64,000 nt of DNA from Cytobacillus praedii (GCF_001439605.1 NZ_LMBX01000004.1:201704-265703), one strand, 5' to 3'. Positions 1 to 9,675 are shown, counted from the first letter of the stretch. The notes: a model not told the origin generated them from the letters alone. Translations and numbers: made by a program.

Positions 1-799
1 TCTCTGAAGAATAAAGATTTCCGCCAATTTTCCATCCTGTCATCTCGTTAGTCACAAATTTCATTACTTGATTTTTTCCATCCAGCTCATAGTTAAACTG
101 ATCTTTTTCTTGCTCAAACATTTTATTATAAAAGCTTTCTTTTGCTTCATCTCCAGGACTATTTGTCGGGTGTGAAATGAATTTTTTATTTTTATCTAGA
201 ATCAGTGCAAATCCCTTTTCGCCTACCTTAATTTGCTTTGTTAGCTCTTGCAGGAAGCTTAAACGAATATCAACGCCCACTACACCTGACTCATCTTTTG
301 TTGTTTTAGATAACGTTACGACCATATCTCCTGTACTTGCAGCAATGTAAGGAGCTGATATGACTACTTCACCCTTTTTCTCAATCGCTTCTTTATACCA
401 ATCTCTTTTTCTTGGATCATAATCATCCGGCATCTTTACTATTGGTTCTCGTACAAATAATCCCTCATCCGTACCAACATATGAGCTTAAAGCTTCAGGG
501 TGCAATTGTACATATTGATTCAATTTTTTACGTATTTCGGGACTGCTCTCCCCTTCAAACAATTGTGAGATTACCGTTTCTGACATAAATTTAATATCAT
601 GAACCTTAGGCTGTATGGTGTTATCAATGATAAGATTTAATATATCAAGATTCTCCCCAATTCCATCTAACACCTGATGTTCAACTGCATTTTTGGCAGT
701 TATATAAGCGCTTGAACCAATACTAATAGCAGGAATAATCAGTATGAGGGCAAAAGCTACGATTAGTTTTGTTTTAATATTTTTAAAGATGTTTTTCAT
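1..799 (-). CDS. Methyl-accepting chemotaxis protein, N-terminal part (dCache sensor), cut by the window edge
   Basis: An open minus-strand reading frame starts with ATG at 799 behind an AGAGG ribosome site and runs off the left end, so only about 266 N-terminal residues are visible. The protein begins with a short basic stretch and one membrane helix (about residues 10-32). An extracellular region follows with dCache marks: the DPRKRDWYKEA motif and GVVGVDI. This is the ligand-sensing half of a transmembrane chemoreceptor. The HAMP and signalling domains would lie outside the window. The ligand is unknown, and a dCache-bearing histidine kinase or diguanylate cyclase cannot be excluded because the C-terminus is missing. 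Confidence 0.85.
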   Translation of the reverse strand, partial: MKNIFKNIKTKLIVAFALILIIPAISIGSSAYITAKNAVEHQVLDGIGENLDILNLIIDNTIQPKVHDIKFMSETVISQLFEGESSPEIRKKLNQYVQLHPEALSSYVGTDEGLFVREPIVKMPDDYDPRKRDWYKEAIEKKGEVVISAPYIAASTGDMVVTLSKTTKDESGVVGVDIRLSFLQELTKQIKVGEKGFALILDKNKKFISHPTNSPGDEAKESFYNKMFEQEKDQFNYELDGKNQVMKFVTNEMTGWKIGGNLYSSE

Positions 800-1844
800 T
801 ATAAGGCCTCTTTTCTATTTTTTATTCTTACCTCGAAAAAAGTGTAAGTTACAATAAACCTATCAACGCTTTTGCATTGAAATAGCCACTTTTGAAAGTG
901 GCTATTTTATCTATTGTTACAAATGGTTTTGTTATAGAATTCCTATCTATTCTTTTAGATGACTGATTTTTTTGGTACCCCACTTTTTTCAATTTCGTCC
1001 ATGTTCTTTCTTGCCTAATTTCAAAAACATTTATCGATTTAGCTGACGAACTATACGATAGTTTGAAAAGATCTTGGTAAATCATAGCTATCGCTGTCAT
1101 TTCTGAATTCCATTTACAATCTGGTGATATAGCACACTTTTATTAAATAAAAAACTATTCAAATATAGTGAATAGCTGAAGAATTTTAATTTAAGAATGA
1201 TCAAAAATCTGGTGCTGAGCACTTGTAGTTATTTGTTTACAAGGCTTTTGCTTAATTCGAATGCTGTATAATAATATCATTTATACATAGTTCTTTTATC
1301 TTGTAATTATATAGGTATAACTAACTAACTATAAAAGTATAAAACTGTTTTCCTGATTTATCAACTAGTTTCAACAAACACCTTTAAATGTAATTTTATC
1401 CAATTCCTTATGTAGTGAAAGACATATTCAATGAATGTACTTTTGGTGAGTAAATGGTCATGTAGATTCTCCTCAAATGTGAACCGTAGTCTACTTGACC
1501 TTAAAAATTCTGTCAAGTATATCCAGGTTAACTAAACTTATCTATAATAAAAATAAGCATCAATTTTTAGATGATTCCTAAAAAACAAAGTGTGATTAGA
1601 ATTGATGTTAGAAAAGTGCTACAAACAGGTATTTTGCTGATTATAAATACAGCATTTGCTCATAAAGACGCTAGTATTTGAATGAGTGGAACGGGTCTTT
1701 TGAATCCTCTAGTAGACGCATTTGAAAAGGCGCTGCTTGCTTTAAGTGAAATCAATAATTTATGGAAGCAAAATGTATCTTTTATTCTAGAAAGATTTAC
1801 GAGCTTCCCTATATCTTGAAAAAATAATAAGGGAGATATAACCC
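800..1844. other. Long intergenic stretch with no convincing gene
   Basis: About 1 kb of AT-rich sequence between the chemoreceptor and the ankyrin gene. It holds a perfect inverted repeat at 880-907 (13-bp arms, AAATAGCCACTTT) without a U-run, and a second small inverted repeat near 1494-1516 (ACTTGAC/GTCAAGT). There are also weak open frames: 83 codons on the minus strand (849-1100) and 45 codons on the plus strand (1682-1819). Neither frame has a ribosome site or a recognisable family. The region may hold decayed coding sequence, but none can be assigned. Confidence 0.5.
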
Positions 1845-3011
1845 ATGCATAATCAAACCTTAAACGAGAACCTAATCAGTGCTAGTAAAAGCGGAAATGC
1901 AGCAGAAGTAGAACACCTTTTACAAAAAGGGACAAGTGTTGATTATAAAGATGTGAATGGGACTACAGCTTTAATGGCTGCCACACAAAAAAATCAAATT
2001 TCTGTAGTGAAGCTTTTATTGGAAGCTGGAAGTGATGTGAATACAAGAGACATTACCGCGTTAACTCCGTTTATTTGCTCGGGTGCAAACGGATTTCACG
2101 AAATCCTAAGCTTGATGCTCGAGTATGGTGCTGATCTTAAAAGCGTTAATCGATTTGGTGGTACTGCGTTGCTGCCCTCTAGTGAAAAAGGATATTTGAA
2201 AACCGTTCAAGTTTGCTTAGATGCTGGCGTTCCAGTTAATCATGTGAATGATTTGGGCTGGTCCGCTTTATTAGAGTCAGTCATCTTAGGGAATGGCGGA
2301 CGTTTATATTCTGATGTGATCCAACTTCTAGTCGAAGCTGGTGCAGATATACACCTTGAGGATAGAGATGGGAAGTCATCACTTCAGCATGCAGAAGAGT
2401 TCAATCAGCAAAAGGTCATAAAGATCCTTACTAGAGAGTATGTTGAAAAGAATGCGGGCATCCAGCAAGCGAAAACGCTTTATAAGGAAAATAAATATGT
2501 GGAAGCGATCACGATTCTTAGTAAAGAACTTGAAGCGGATCGTGAGAATCTAGATTTGTACTTTTATAAAGGATATGTATTACAAGAACTAAAGAGATAT
2601 GAAGAGGCTCTTGAACAATACAACCTCGCATTAAAAATAGATTCTACTGATCTAGACTTTTATTTCTATACAGCGAATTGCTTACGGCTCATGAATCTGC
2701 AGGATGAAACACTTGCTGAATACGATAAAGCTTGTACCCTTGATCCAAATGAGACTTTTTACCGTTATCATAAATCAAATTATTTAAGAGAACTTGGCAG
2801 ACACGAGGAAGCTGTCATCGAAATGGATAAGCTTTTGGCTCTCCAGCCGCTTCGGTACGACTTTTCATTCCATAAAGCTAACAGTCTTAGATCTTTAGGA
2901 AGACATGAAGAGGCGATTGAAGCAATTGAACATGCCATCAAACATGATCCAACTAATCCTTTATATCATTTACATAAAGAGCAGTCGGTCGAATTACTAG
3001 GAAGAAAGTAG
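1845..3011 (+). CDS. Ankyrin-repeat / TPR fusion protein
   Basis: A 388-residue soluble protein made of two repeat types. About residues 5-197 form five or so ankyrin repeats (for example NGTTALMAATQKNQISVVKLLLEAGSDVN). About 205-385 form five tetratricopeptide repeats (LDLYFYKGYVLQELKRYEEALEQY and its relatives, each 34-35 residues). Both repeat types bind other proteins, so a scaffold or adaptor role is likely; no enzymatic domain or signal peptide is seen. The ATG sits behind AAGGGAG. The gene is a single unit ended by a terminator at 3136-3173. The partner is unknown. The domain calls are firm and the function is not. Confidence 0.85.
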   Translation: MHNQTLNENLISASKSGNAAEVEHLLQKGTSVDYKDVNGTTALMAATQKNQISVVKLLLEAGSDVNTRDITALTPFICSGANGFHEILSLMLEYGADLKSVNRFGGTALLPSSEKGYLKTVQVCLDAGVPVNHVNDLGWSALLESVILGNGGRLYSDVIQLLVEAGADIHLEDRDGKSSLQHAEEFNQQKVIKILTREYVEKNAGIQQAKTLYKENKYVEAITILSKELEADRENLDLYFYKGYVLQELKRYEEALEQYNLALKIDSTDLDFYFYTANCLRLMNLQDETLAEYDKACTLDPNETFYRYHKSNYLRELGRHEEAVIEMDKLLALQPLRYDFSFHKANSLRSLGRHEEAIEAIEHAIKHDPTNPLYHLHKEQSVELLGRK

Positions 3012-3135
3012 AATTAGAAAGTATACCGTAGGAAAACTAGTTATTGTTGCTATCAATGGCAACTCATTGATTAATGAGAATGATTTTTCCTAAATTAAAC
3101 GGACAGAAGTAATTTCAGTTTTATATATATATTTG

Positions 3136-3173
3136 ATCCGGCCTATGAATCCAGTGCCGGATTTTACTTTTTT
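3136..3173 (+). terminator. Rho-independent terminator after the ankyrin/TPR gene
   Basis: GATCCGGC pairs with GCCGGATT across a 13-base loop and is followed by a T-rich tail. It lies 125 bp downstream of the ankyrin/TPR stop. The rest of the 3012-3338 gap shows only the promoter and leader region of the next gene. Confidence 0.7.
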
Positions 3174-3338
3174 GTTGTCTGTCTCAGTTCATTGATACAA
3201 GCAATTTTTGGGTATCGATTTCATGTTGCTCAATAAAACACACTTCCCGTAGAGATGATTATATGATGATAATAGTATCATGAAGCTTGTATAATAGAAG
3301 AAATAGAATCTATAAACGATAAGATAGGAGATATCTGT

Positions 3339-4574
3339 ATGGACAGCAAGGAAAGATATCAGATACTTTTTGATAAAATCAATCAATATAATTCAGGTGA
3401 CAAGGGGATTACAAGAGTTGCCTATACAAATGAAGAACAGTCCTGTACACACGCTTTTATGCGTATGTGTAAAGCAGAAGGATTAGACATTCGGATGGAT
3501 CCGTGTGGAAACGTGATTGCGAGAAGAGAAGGAAGAATACAAGGTCTTCCGCCTGTGTTAATGGGATCCCATCTGGATACGGTTTATCAAGGGGGGAAGT
3601 ACGATGGAGCAGTCGGTGTGACTGCTGCATTGGAAGTGGTTAAACGGTTCAATGAAAAAGGCATTGAAACAGACCATCCCATTGAAGTGATTGCATTTGC
3701 TTGTGAGGAGTCTTCTAGATTTGGTGTATCAACTGTAGGAAGCAAAGCGATGGCTGGTCTATTTGACAAGGAAAAAGTGAGGGATTTAAAAGATCGTGAT
3801 GGCATTACATTGGAAGAGGCGCTATCCTTTTGCGCGCTTGATATTGATAGTGTTGAATATGCGAATAGGAAAGATGAAAAAATCAAGGCTTTTTTAGAAT
3901 TACATGTAGAACAAGGTCCTGTATTGGAGGGTAATGATAAGAAGATCGGGATTGTTACTGGAATCGCGGCACCAGTTAGGTTTTCTATAAAAATAATTGG
4001 AACCCCTTCACATTCTGGGACAACTCCAATGAATATGAGAAAAGATGCTCTTCTTGGTGCCTCCGAAATCGCGCTGGAGCTTGAGAATGTAGCGGTAAAT
4101 GAACAAGATTATGGAACGGTTGCTACTGTTGGTGTTGTTGATATTCCTTCTGGAGCAATGAACGTGGTGCCAGGTGAAGTAGAAATCAAAGTGGATATTC
4201 GATCAACTTCAGTAGATTCAAGACAGAGGGTATTAGACCATCTATTCCAAACCATTCAATCAGTGGAAAGGAAAAGAAATCTCGAGATTATTAGTAAGGA
4301 AATTATTTCTGAAGAACCAGTATTACTATCTAAAGAAATAACTGATATGACGCAAGCCATTTGTGAGAGTAAAGGTCTTTCATACCAGGTAATGGCAAGT
4401 GGAGCTGGTCATGATGCGATGAACATGACAAAGCTATGTCCCACAGGTCTTATTTTTGTCCCATCAGTAGATGGCCTTAGCCATCATCCCGATGAATTCA
4501 CTGAACTTGATGATATTCTATTGGGGATAGATGTCTTGGAGGAGGCTGTGCTTCAACTTGCAGTAATTTCCTAG
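3339..4574 (+). CDS. M20-family Zn-dependent amidohydrolase (N-carbamoyl-L-amino acid hydrolase / allantoate amidohydrolase type)
   Basis: A 411-residue enzyme of the hydantoinase/carbamoylase branch of peptidase family M20. It shows the expected di-metal ligands: GSHLDTV (H78, D80), KYDG (D89 bridging), ACEESSRFG (E123/E124), LHVEQGP (H189) and a C-terminal SHHPDEF. GAGHDAM is also present. Family members hydrolyse N-carbamoyl amino acids, allantoate or ureidoglycolate-like ureides in the cytosol. The start follows AGGAG with 8-nt spacing. It lies 3.4 kb before a hydantoin-type racemase and 1.7 kb before a PucR-type regulator, so a role in the same ureide or hydantoin catabolism is an inference. 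The exact substrate cannot be read from the sequence. Confidence 0.88.
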   Translation: MDSKERYQILFDKINQYNSGDKGITRVAYTNEEQSCTHAFMRMCKAEGLDIRMDPCGNVIARREGRIQGLPPVLMGSHLDTVYQGGKYDGAVGVTAALEVVKRFNEKGIETDHPIEVIAFACEESSRFGVSTVGSKAMAGLFDKEKVRDLKDRDGITLEEALSFCALDIDSVEYANRKDEKIKAFLELHVEQGPVLEGNDKKIGIVTGIAAPVRFSIKIIGTPSHSGTTPMNMRKDALLGASEIALELENVAVNEQDYGTVATVGVVDIPSGAMNVVPGEVEIKVDIRSTSVDSRQRVLDHLFQTIQSVERKRNLEIISKEIISEEPVLLSKEITDMTQAICESKGLSYQVMASGAGHDAMNMTKLCPTGLIFVPSVDGLSHHPDEFTELDDILLGIDVLEEAVLQLAVIS

Positions 4575-4708
4575 TGAATTTTGATCGAAGTAAGGTATAT
4601 GAGTGGGAAGCGGGAAGAAACCTGCCTATAATGGGAGTCCCTCCGCGAAAAATGCATGTTGCATACGAGTTTACTATTGAGGAAACGGTGGAGTACTTAC
4701 GGTCTTAA
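4574..4708 (+). pseudogene. Probable gene remnant (44-codon C-terminal-like peptide)
   Basis: An open frame overlapping the last base of the amidohydrolase stop encodes a 44-residue peptide containing GVPPRKMHVAYEFTIEETVEYLRS and then TAA. The composition looks like the tail of a normal globular enzyme. There is no own ribosome site or credible start and the family was not recognised. A deletion that joined the amidohydrolase to the 3-prime end of a former neighbour would explain it. Confidence is low because the piece is short. Confidence 0.35.
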
Positions 4709-4769
4709 GAGTATTGTTTTACTATAATAAGGTTAATTCGTAACTAGAAAAAATTATATGAATCAACAT

Positions 4770-4806
4770 AAAAAAGCACCTCGATTAGATATATCGAGGT
4801 GCTGCT
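4770..4806 (-). terminator. Terminator of the nuclease gene
   Basis: AGCACCTCGA pairs with TCGAGGTGCT around a 9-base loop. On the minus strand the hairpin is followed by a run of six T, so it ends transcription of the minus-strand nuclease gene that stops at 4849. Confidence 0.8.
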
Positions 4807-4848
4807 TGTTCCTATCTGTTGTTCGATGGCTTAAGATTTAATTTTAAT

Positions 4849-5955
4849 TTATCGCTCACAAGCCCAGTTGTCTTTGTCTCTGTCATGCTTAGATTCATAT
4901 GCTGGGTGATCAGCAGCAACCCCGTCAGGATAAACCTTTCTTAATTCCGTACAGTTTTTATATGATTCGCTGCCGGTGTTTGAAGGGACGGCAGTAGAAT
5001 GGTTTGTATTTGAGCTGGTACTTGAATTTGTATTGTTATTTGTGCTGTTTGATGAAGAAGCTGTTGTATTGCTGCTGGATGCTGTTGTATTGGAGTCCAG
5101 GTCTCCTTTTGTTGTTCCTTCTGCTCCTAATGCCCATAATCCGGTATTCTGTTCTCGCGCTTCACGGGCAAATTTTACAAAGGAATCACTGTATTTCACG
5201 TCAGGTGGATAAGTTGAAGGTTCTGCATATCCTTTTAAAACAAGATCGGCATTAAACATTTTTGTCCGAATTTCATTTTCATCCATATCATCGGTTGGAA
5301 TATCGAACCAAACAATTCGCAGATAACGAGCATAGCGATCTTTATCTGAAACGTCCTTTTGTAAATAAACCTGTTTCCCTTCAAGCTTTGAAGTGGTATA
5401 TTTACTTGCTTCCTTGCCGTATTCCTCTACTTTTGTTGTAGACTCAGGTGTATTCACACCTACTAAGCGTACTTTTCTGTCATCAGAGGTTATGAATGTA
5501 TCTCCGTCTACGACTCTCTTGATCGTAACAAGTTCTAAACCTAGTTTATTAGCTTGTTCTTCTTTTGCTTTCTGTTCTGCTTCCTGCTTCTCTCTTTCTA
5601 AACGTTCTGCTTCAGCTTTCTCTTTTTCTTCTTCTATTTTCTTCGCTTTTTCTGCCGCTTCTTTTTCAGCGGCATCTTTTTGTTCAGCTTTACTTGCTAG
5701 CTGCTTGCTGTTATTTGTATCTGCTGTTTCCGTTGTGTCAACAAAGGTAAGGCCTAAAATTAAGAACAAGATTAATCCTGCTGCAGTAATTAAACCTGGT
5801 CTCTTGACTATGATATTTCCATTCTTCTTTTGCTTTGACAAAAATAATCCAAGTAAAAAGACAGCTGTCCCAATATATGCAAGTGGTACCGCAATACCCA
5901 TGAATAACATGAATAATAGAATGATCACCACTATAATTCCTTTTATTAACTTCAT
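4849..5955 (-). CDS. Membrane-anchored thermonuclease (SNase) with C-terminal Excalibur domain
   Basis: 368 residues. Hydrophobic helices lie at about 5-40 and 54-72. A highly charged Lys/Glu/Ala coiled-coil linker covers 85-137. A staphylococcal-nuclease domain covers about 140-275 (VVDGDTF, KVRLVGVNTPES with R163 and E171, DRYARYLR). A Ser/Asn/Thr-rich spacer and an Excalibur motif at the C-terminus (NCTELRKVYPDG and DRDKDNWACE) follow. The family cleaves DNA and RNA outside the membrane with Ca2+, for nutrient use or DNA processing. The start ATG follows GGGAG. The minus-strand unit has its own terminator. Odd features are the two-part membrane anchor and the long stalk, which would hold the nuclease away from the membrane. 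Confidence 0.88.
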   Translation of the reverse strand: MKLIKGIIVVIILLFMLFMGIAVPLAYIGTAVFLLGLFLSKQKKNGNIIVKRPGLITAAGLILFLILGLTFVDTTETADTNNSKQLASKAEQKDAAEKEAAEKAKKIEEEKEKAEAERLEREKQEAEQKAKEEQANKLGLELVTIKRVVDGDTFITSDDRKVRLVGVNTPESTTKVEEYGKEASKYTTSKLEGKQVYLQKDVSDKDRYARYLRIVWFDIPTDDMDENEIRTKMFNADLVLKGYAEPSTYPPDVKYSDSFVKFAREAREQNTGLWALGAEGTTKGDLDSNTTASSSNTTASSSNSTNNNTNSSTSSNTNHSTAVPSNTGSESYKNCTELRKVYPDGVAADHPAYESKHDRDKDNWACER

Positions 5956-6314
5956 CTATTTTCTTCGCTCCCTAAAACTAATGTTTCTAACGTAAAAACG
6001 TAGATGAAATTAATTATACACAGTTTTTGTTTATCGTTGGAATCCTTTAATAGGGGGTATTGGGTAATTATGTAAAAGTAAAAGTGGGGGCATATATTAA
6101 ATGAAGTAAAAATAAACATAAGCTTCTACTTTCCCGCATGCTTGGAATCCACACCCTCCCATTCTCCCTTGAAATCAAACATGTCCAATAGTACATTTTT
6201 TTTCACTCCTTAAAATGTTAAACTATTTAAAACTATGATTACTTTGGTAATATAATATTTATTCAGAGAGAAACCTAATAGTTTAATTCTTAAAAATGAA
6301 ATGGGGGGAGAAAA
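5956..6314. other. Divergent intergenic region between the nuclease and the PucR regulator
   Basis: AT-rich spacer that must carry the promoters of both flanking genes. A 42-codon minus-strand frame (6068-6196) starts behind a good AAGGAG site, but its product has no recognisable feature, so it is not called as a gene. No clear operator was found. Confidence 0.4.
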
Positions 6315-7841
6315 ATGAATCCTGCTGGTATTACATTATCTGAATTGCTTCGCCTTCCCGTTCTAAAAGAGGCTAAGGTGATTAGCGGGGAAAAGGGATT
6401 AAATCGGATGGTTAAGTTTGTAGATATTATGGAAGTACCGGATGTACAAGGGTGGCTGCGAGAAGGAGAGCTTTTACTAACGACTGCTTACTCGATTCGT
6501 CATGATCCCACATTATTGCCTAAATTAGTAGAAGAGCTGGCTAAGGCAAATGCGGCTGCATTAGCCATTAAACCGGAACGATTTTTACATGATATGCCGA
6601 TAGAGATGCTCCAAATGAGCAATAATTATCATTTGCCTATTATTCAGCTCCCTAACAATATTCCATATATGGATATTACCAATGCGGTTATGGAGCAGAT
6701 TATTGATAAACAAGGCTCTCTTCTTCGCCGATCAGAAGAAATATACAAACGATTGACGACATTAGTATTAGAAAATCAGGGCATTCAAGCGGTTGCTGAT
6801 AATGTTGCAGGATTATTAAAGTCCTCCATCTGGTTAGTAGATAAGTCTGGAGAAACCATTGTTCAATCACCATCAGATACAGCAGATAAACTCTCTAGTC
6901 AGACGAAGTTTTGGAATATTACAGTTGATAAACAAGTAGAAGGAAGGCTCTTTATCGAAAAGGAAGCATTAGATGAATTGGAGCTTATTTGCGTGGAGCA
7001 GGCAAGGCTGGTCTTTTCTCTGGAACTAATGAGAAGAAAAACAGCCTTGGAAACGGAGAAAAAAATCCGAGGGGATTTTATTGATGAACTGTTGAGTGGC
7101 CTTCCCCTATCCAAACAAGTCATTATCAATAAAGGCAGTCAATTAGGATTTAATTCAGAGGTTGATTGGGAAATTGCGGTTATTGAGTCTGATAGCGAAT
7201 CCATTTCCTTATTCATCGATAAAGTTACTGTCCTCATTCATCAAGAGTCGCAAAAATTGCGTGTGAAATCGCATGTTCACAGGCAAGGGGATAAATACAT
7301 TTTATTATTAGCTTCAAAAAGCCTTGATGCAGATCCAAAACATCAATCAAACCTGTCTTTTTGCTGGAATGAAATCCTTATTCCTTTTATGAATGACTGG
7401 AAAGGGATTCGTCTTGGCCTGGGTGGGAAAACACAATTATGGAACATTAATCGGAGTTATTTAGAAGCAAAAAAAGCACTCATGATTGGGGCCAGAATGA
7501 ATTTGAATCCAAGGTTATTTACCTATGAGGAAATAGAAATATTGGATTTATTAATCGATGCATCTGAATATGTCGATATGGATGCCTATGTAGAGAAAAG
7601 GATTGGACATCTTTATAAATATGATCAAGAGAATGGGATGGATCTGCTGCCCACCTTATATCATTATTTAAGCACGGGCGGCAGTTTAATAGAAACAGCT
7701 AAACGATTATTTATACATCGAAATTCAGTTAAATATCGGATTGATCGAATTAAGCAGCTGTCTGATATTGATTTAGATAATCATCAAAAAAGATTTGAGT
7801 ATTACTATTGTCTTGTGTATTACCTGTTAAAAAAGGATTAG
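6315..7841 (+). CDS. PucR-family transcriptional regulator
   Basis: 508 residues with the PucR layout. An N-terminal purine-catabolism-regulator-like domain covers about 5-130 (ITLSELLRLPVLKEAKVISG, EGELLLTTAYSI). A middle CdaR/GGDEF-like region follows. The C-terminal helix-turn-helix covers about 440-500 (GGSLIETAKRLFIHRNSVKYRIDRI). Relatives sense a metabolite and activate catabolic operons for purines, ureides or amino acids. The start follows GGGGGAG. It is the first gene before a co-directional catabolic cluster beginning at 8007, so it is the likely local regulator. A weak terminator-like hairpin separates the two. Confidence 0.9.
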   Translation: MNPAGITLSELLRLPVLKEAKVISGEKGLNRMVKFVDIMEVPDVQGWLREGELLLTTAYSIRHDPTLLPKLVEELAKANAAALAIKPERFLHDMPIEMLQMSNNYHLPIIQLPNNIPYMDITNAVMEQIIDKQGSLLRRSEEIYKRLTTLVLENQGIQAVADNVAGLLKSSIWLVDKSGETIVQSPSDTADKLSSQTKFWNITVDKQVEGRLFIEKEALDELELICVEQARLVFSLELMRRKTALETEKKIRGDFIDELLSGLPLSKQVIINKGSQLGFNSEVDWEIAVIESDSESISLFIDKVTVLIHQESQKLRVKSHVHRQGDKYILLLASKSLDADPKHQSNLSFCWNEILIPFMNDWKGIRLGLGGKTQLWNINRSYLEAKKALMIGARMNLNPRLFTYEEIEILDLLIDASEYVDMDAYVEKRIGHLYKYDQENGMDLLPTLYHYLSTGGSLIETAKRLFIHRNSVKYRIDRIKQLSDIDLDNHQKRFEYYYCLVYYLLKKD

Positions 7842-7844
7842 TTG

Positions 7845-7892
7845 AATGGGGTCTATTGTGCGCAGAGCATAATAGTCTCCCATTTTTTTTAT
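7845..7892 (+). terminator. Imperfect terminator after the PucR gene
   Basis: An imperfect inverted repeat (TCTATTGTGC against GCATAATAG) with extended pairing of flanking GGG/CCC is followed by eight T. It would separate the regulator from the downstream operon, which then needs its own promoter in 7893-8006. Confidence 0.55.
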
Positions 7893-8006
7893 ATCTGACG
7901 GACATTGTTTAAAAATATAGACTTCATTAAAATTATAAATATTCAATGATTTGAATGAATTCAGAATTATTTTTGGTGAATCTGTTAATGAAGGGAGAGC
8001 GAATGG

Positions 8007-8660
8007 ATGATTGGTATTATCCGTGTTTTTACAACTGATGATCAAGAAATTCTTGAACAGCATGGAAATGTTATTACCAAAACCTATGAAGTTCCAACGG
8101 TAACAAAATGTATACCGGATCAGCCATTGGGGATCTTTAATGATGAAACAGAAGTAGTGGCTATTCCTAAGATCGTAAAGCTGGGCAAGGAGCTTGAACA
8201 GCAAGACTGCCATGTGATTGTGATCAGCTGTGCAGCTGACCCGGCTGTTGCCGAACTTCGAAAGGAAGTATCGATCCCAGTCATCGGGGCTGGCAGTTCA
8301 GCTGCCCTTGCCGCATTAGCAATTGGTGAACCCGTTGGTGTGATTGGAATAACAGATGAACCTCCAGCAGTCATAGAAAGTCTTCTAGGTCCACTGTATA
8401 CGGGCTATCAAAGACCAGAAGGGGTAAGGAATACAACTGATTTATTGAGCCCTGATGGCCGCAATAAAGGGCTGGATGCTGCTAAAACACTGATCAATCA
8501 GGGAGCAAAGGTCATCTTGTTTGCATGTACTGGTTTTTCGACGATTGGATTAGCGAATGTTTTAAGAGAAGAATTAGACGTCCCGATTATTGATGCAGTC
8601 GAAGCAGAGGGAATGTTTGCCGCAGCGCTCTATAAGCAATTGCCAGCCTCCAAAGGATAA
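8007..8660 (+). CDS. Asp/Glu/hydantoin racemase family protein
   Basis: 217 residues with the two catalytic cysteines of the Asp/Glu/hydantoin racemase superfamily: C75 in ISCAADP and C174 in FACTGFSTIG. These act as the acid/base pair that moves a proton at the alpha carbon. Members racemise aspartate, glutamate, 5-substituted hydantoins or allantoin, or isomerise maleate. The start at 8007 follows GGGAG; an ATG four bases upstream is out of frame. It is the first gene of the putative operon regulated by the upstream PucR protein, and the closeness of an N-carbamoylase-like enzyme favours a hydantoin or ureide substrate. That substrate is inferred. Confidence 0.82.
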   Translation: MIGIIRVFTTDDQEILEQHGNVITKTYEVPTVTKCIPDQPLGIFNDETEVVAIPKIVKLGKELEQQDCHVIVISCAADPAVAELRKEVSIPVIGAGSSAALAALAIGEPVGVIGITDEPPAVIESLLGPLYTGYQRPEGVRNTTDLLSPDGRNKGLDAAKTLINQGAKVILFACTGFSTIGLANVLREELDVPIIDAVEAEGMFAAALYKQLPASKG

Positions 8661-8704
8661 TTGATTGCTAGGTTAGACTTGCTGCTTTGAAAGAAGGTTG
8701 TTCG

Positions 8705-9637
8705 TTGAACAAATCCTATTTAATTCTCTTATTCTGTGTGTTTATTTGGGCAGGAAATTACCTGGCTCGTCAATTTTTATTAAAAGAATATACGCCACTA
8801 TTTCTATCTGCCTTTAGTTTAACAGTTATTTCTCTTTTCTTTTGTTTTGTGGCATTCCTTACGAAGTCCTATGTTCGGCTTACACGTAAAGAGCTGTTGC
8901 TTTTTTGCTTGGCAGGTTTAATAGGATTAGTCGCAAATCAAGTCTTTTTGTTTACTGGATTGAAGTATTCTTCAGCTACGAATGCTTCGTTAATTTTTAG
9001 CTTAGCTCCTTTAATTACAGCTGTACTAGCTGCTGTTTTTCTTAAAGAAAAGATAACCATACAAATGATTCTAGGCAGTTTAATCGCTATCTTTGGAATC
9101 TATTTAGTTCTATCAGTGAGTAGACAATTTGCATTCAATATTGGGGATGTCCTTCTGTTTGGTGCAACAGCTACATTTTCATGCAATCTTATATTTGTCC
9201 GCTTGCTTTCAAAGCGTTTATCACCTTTTATCATTACGACCTACAGTTTTCTGATCAGTGCAATTATATTCGATCCTTTTATAGCAGCGAATACCACGAT
9301 TGATTGGAGTCATTCCCTTTCTATATGGGCCTTTGCTGCCGCATCCGTTCTTATTGGACAAGGGCTTACGACCATTCTTTGGAATAAGGCAATGAATGAA
9401 GTAGGTGCTGTAAAGTCCGCCGTTATTCTGAATTTACAGCCTTTAATGACGATGATGCTTGATTATTGGATTTACCAGAACGTCGTAACATTTCAGCAAA
9501 TAGTTGGTGCTGTATTTGTTTTCACCGGAATTCTTATAAGTATTGTCCAGATAAGACGTTTTAGTAAAAAACAAACGAACCATACATTGTCTAAAACAAA
9601 TGATGGAATGGAAGAGACATTAAAAAAATTAGATTAG
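8705..9637 (+). CDS. EamA (DMT) family transporter
   Basis: 310 residues, about ten membrane helices in two repeated five-helix EamA units (first unit begins LILLFCVFIWAGNYLA; second covers about 145-285). These proteins move small metabolites, often amino acids or their derivatives, out of or into the cell. A TTG at 8687 is possible, but AAGAAGG lies between it and a second TTG at 8705. That places the likely start at 8705, giving the usual N-terminus. It lies 44 nt after the racemase and 38 nt before the OPT transporter in the same operon. Confidence 0.87.
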   Translation: MNKSYLILLFCVFIWAGNYLARQFLLKEYTPLFLSAFSLTVISLFFCFVAFLTKSYVRLTRKELLLFCLAGLIGLVANQVFLFTGLKYSSATNASLIFSLAPLITAVLAAVFLKEKITIQMILGSLIAIFGIYLVLSVSRQFAFNIGDVLLFGATATFSCNLIFVRLLSKRLSPFIITTYSFLISAIIFDPFIAANTTIDWSHSLSIWAFAAASVLIGQGLTTILWNKAMNEVGAVKSAVILNLQPLMTMMLDYWIYQNVVTFQQIVGAVFVFTGILISIVQIRRFSKKQTNHTLSKTNDGMEETLKKLD

Positions 9638-9675
9638 AAAATGAACCAACATCTATCTTTATAGGGGGAATTTCG

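Noticed and set aside
849..1100. 83-codon minus-strand frame, possible small gene or transposase fragment
   Set aside because: No ribosome site, no recognised family, and a perfect hairpin lies inside it.
1682..1819. 45-codon frame just before the ankyrin gene
   Set aside because: No ribosome site and no recognisable feature; may be decayed sequence.
6068..6196. 42-codon minus-strand frame behind a good AAGGAG site
   Set aside because: The product has no hydrophobic, regulatory or family feature; without conservation data it cannot be supported.
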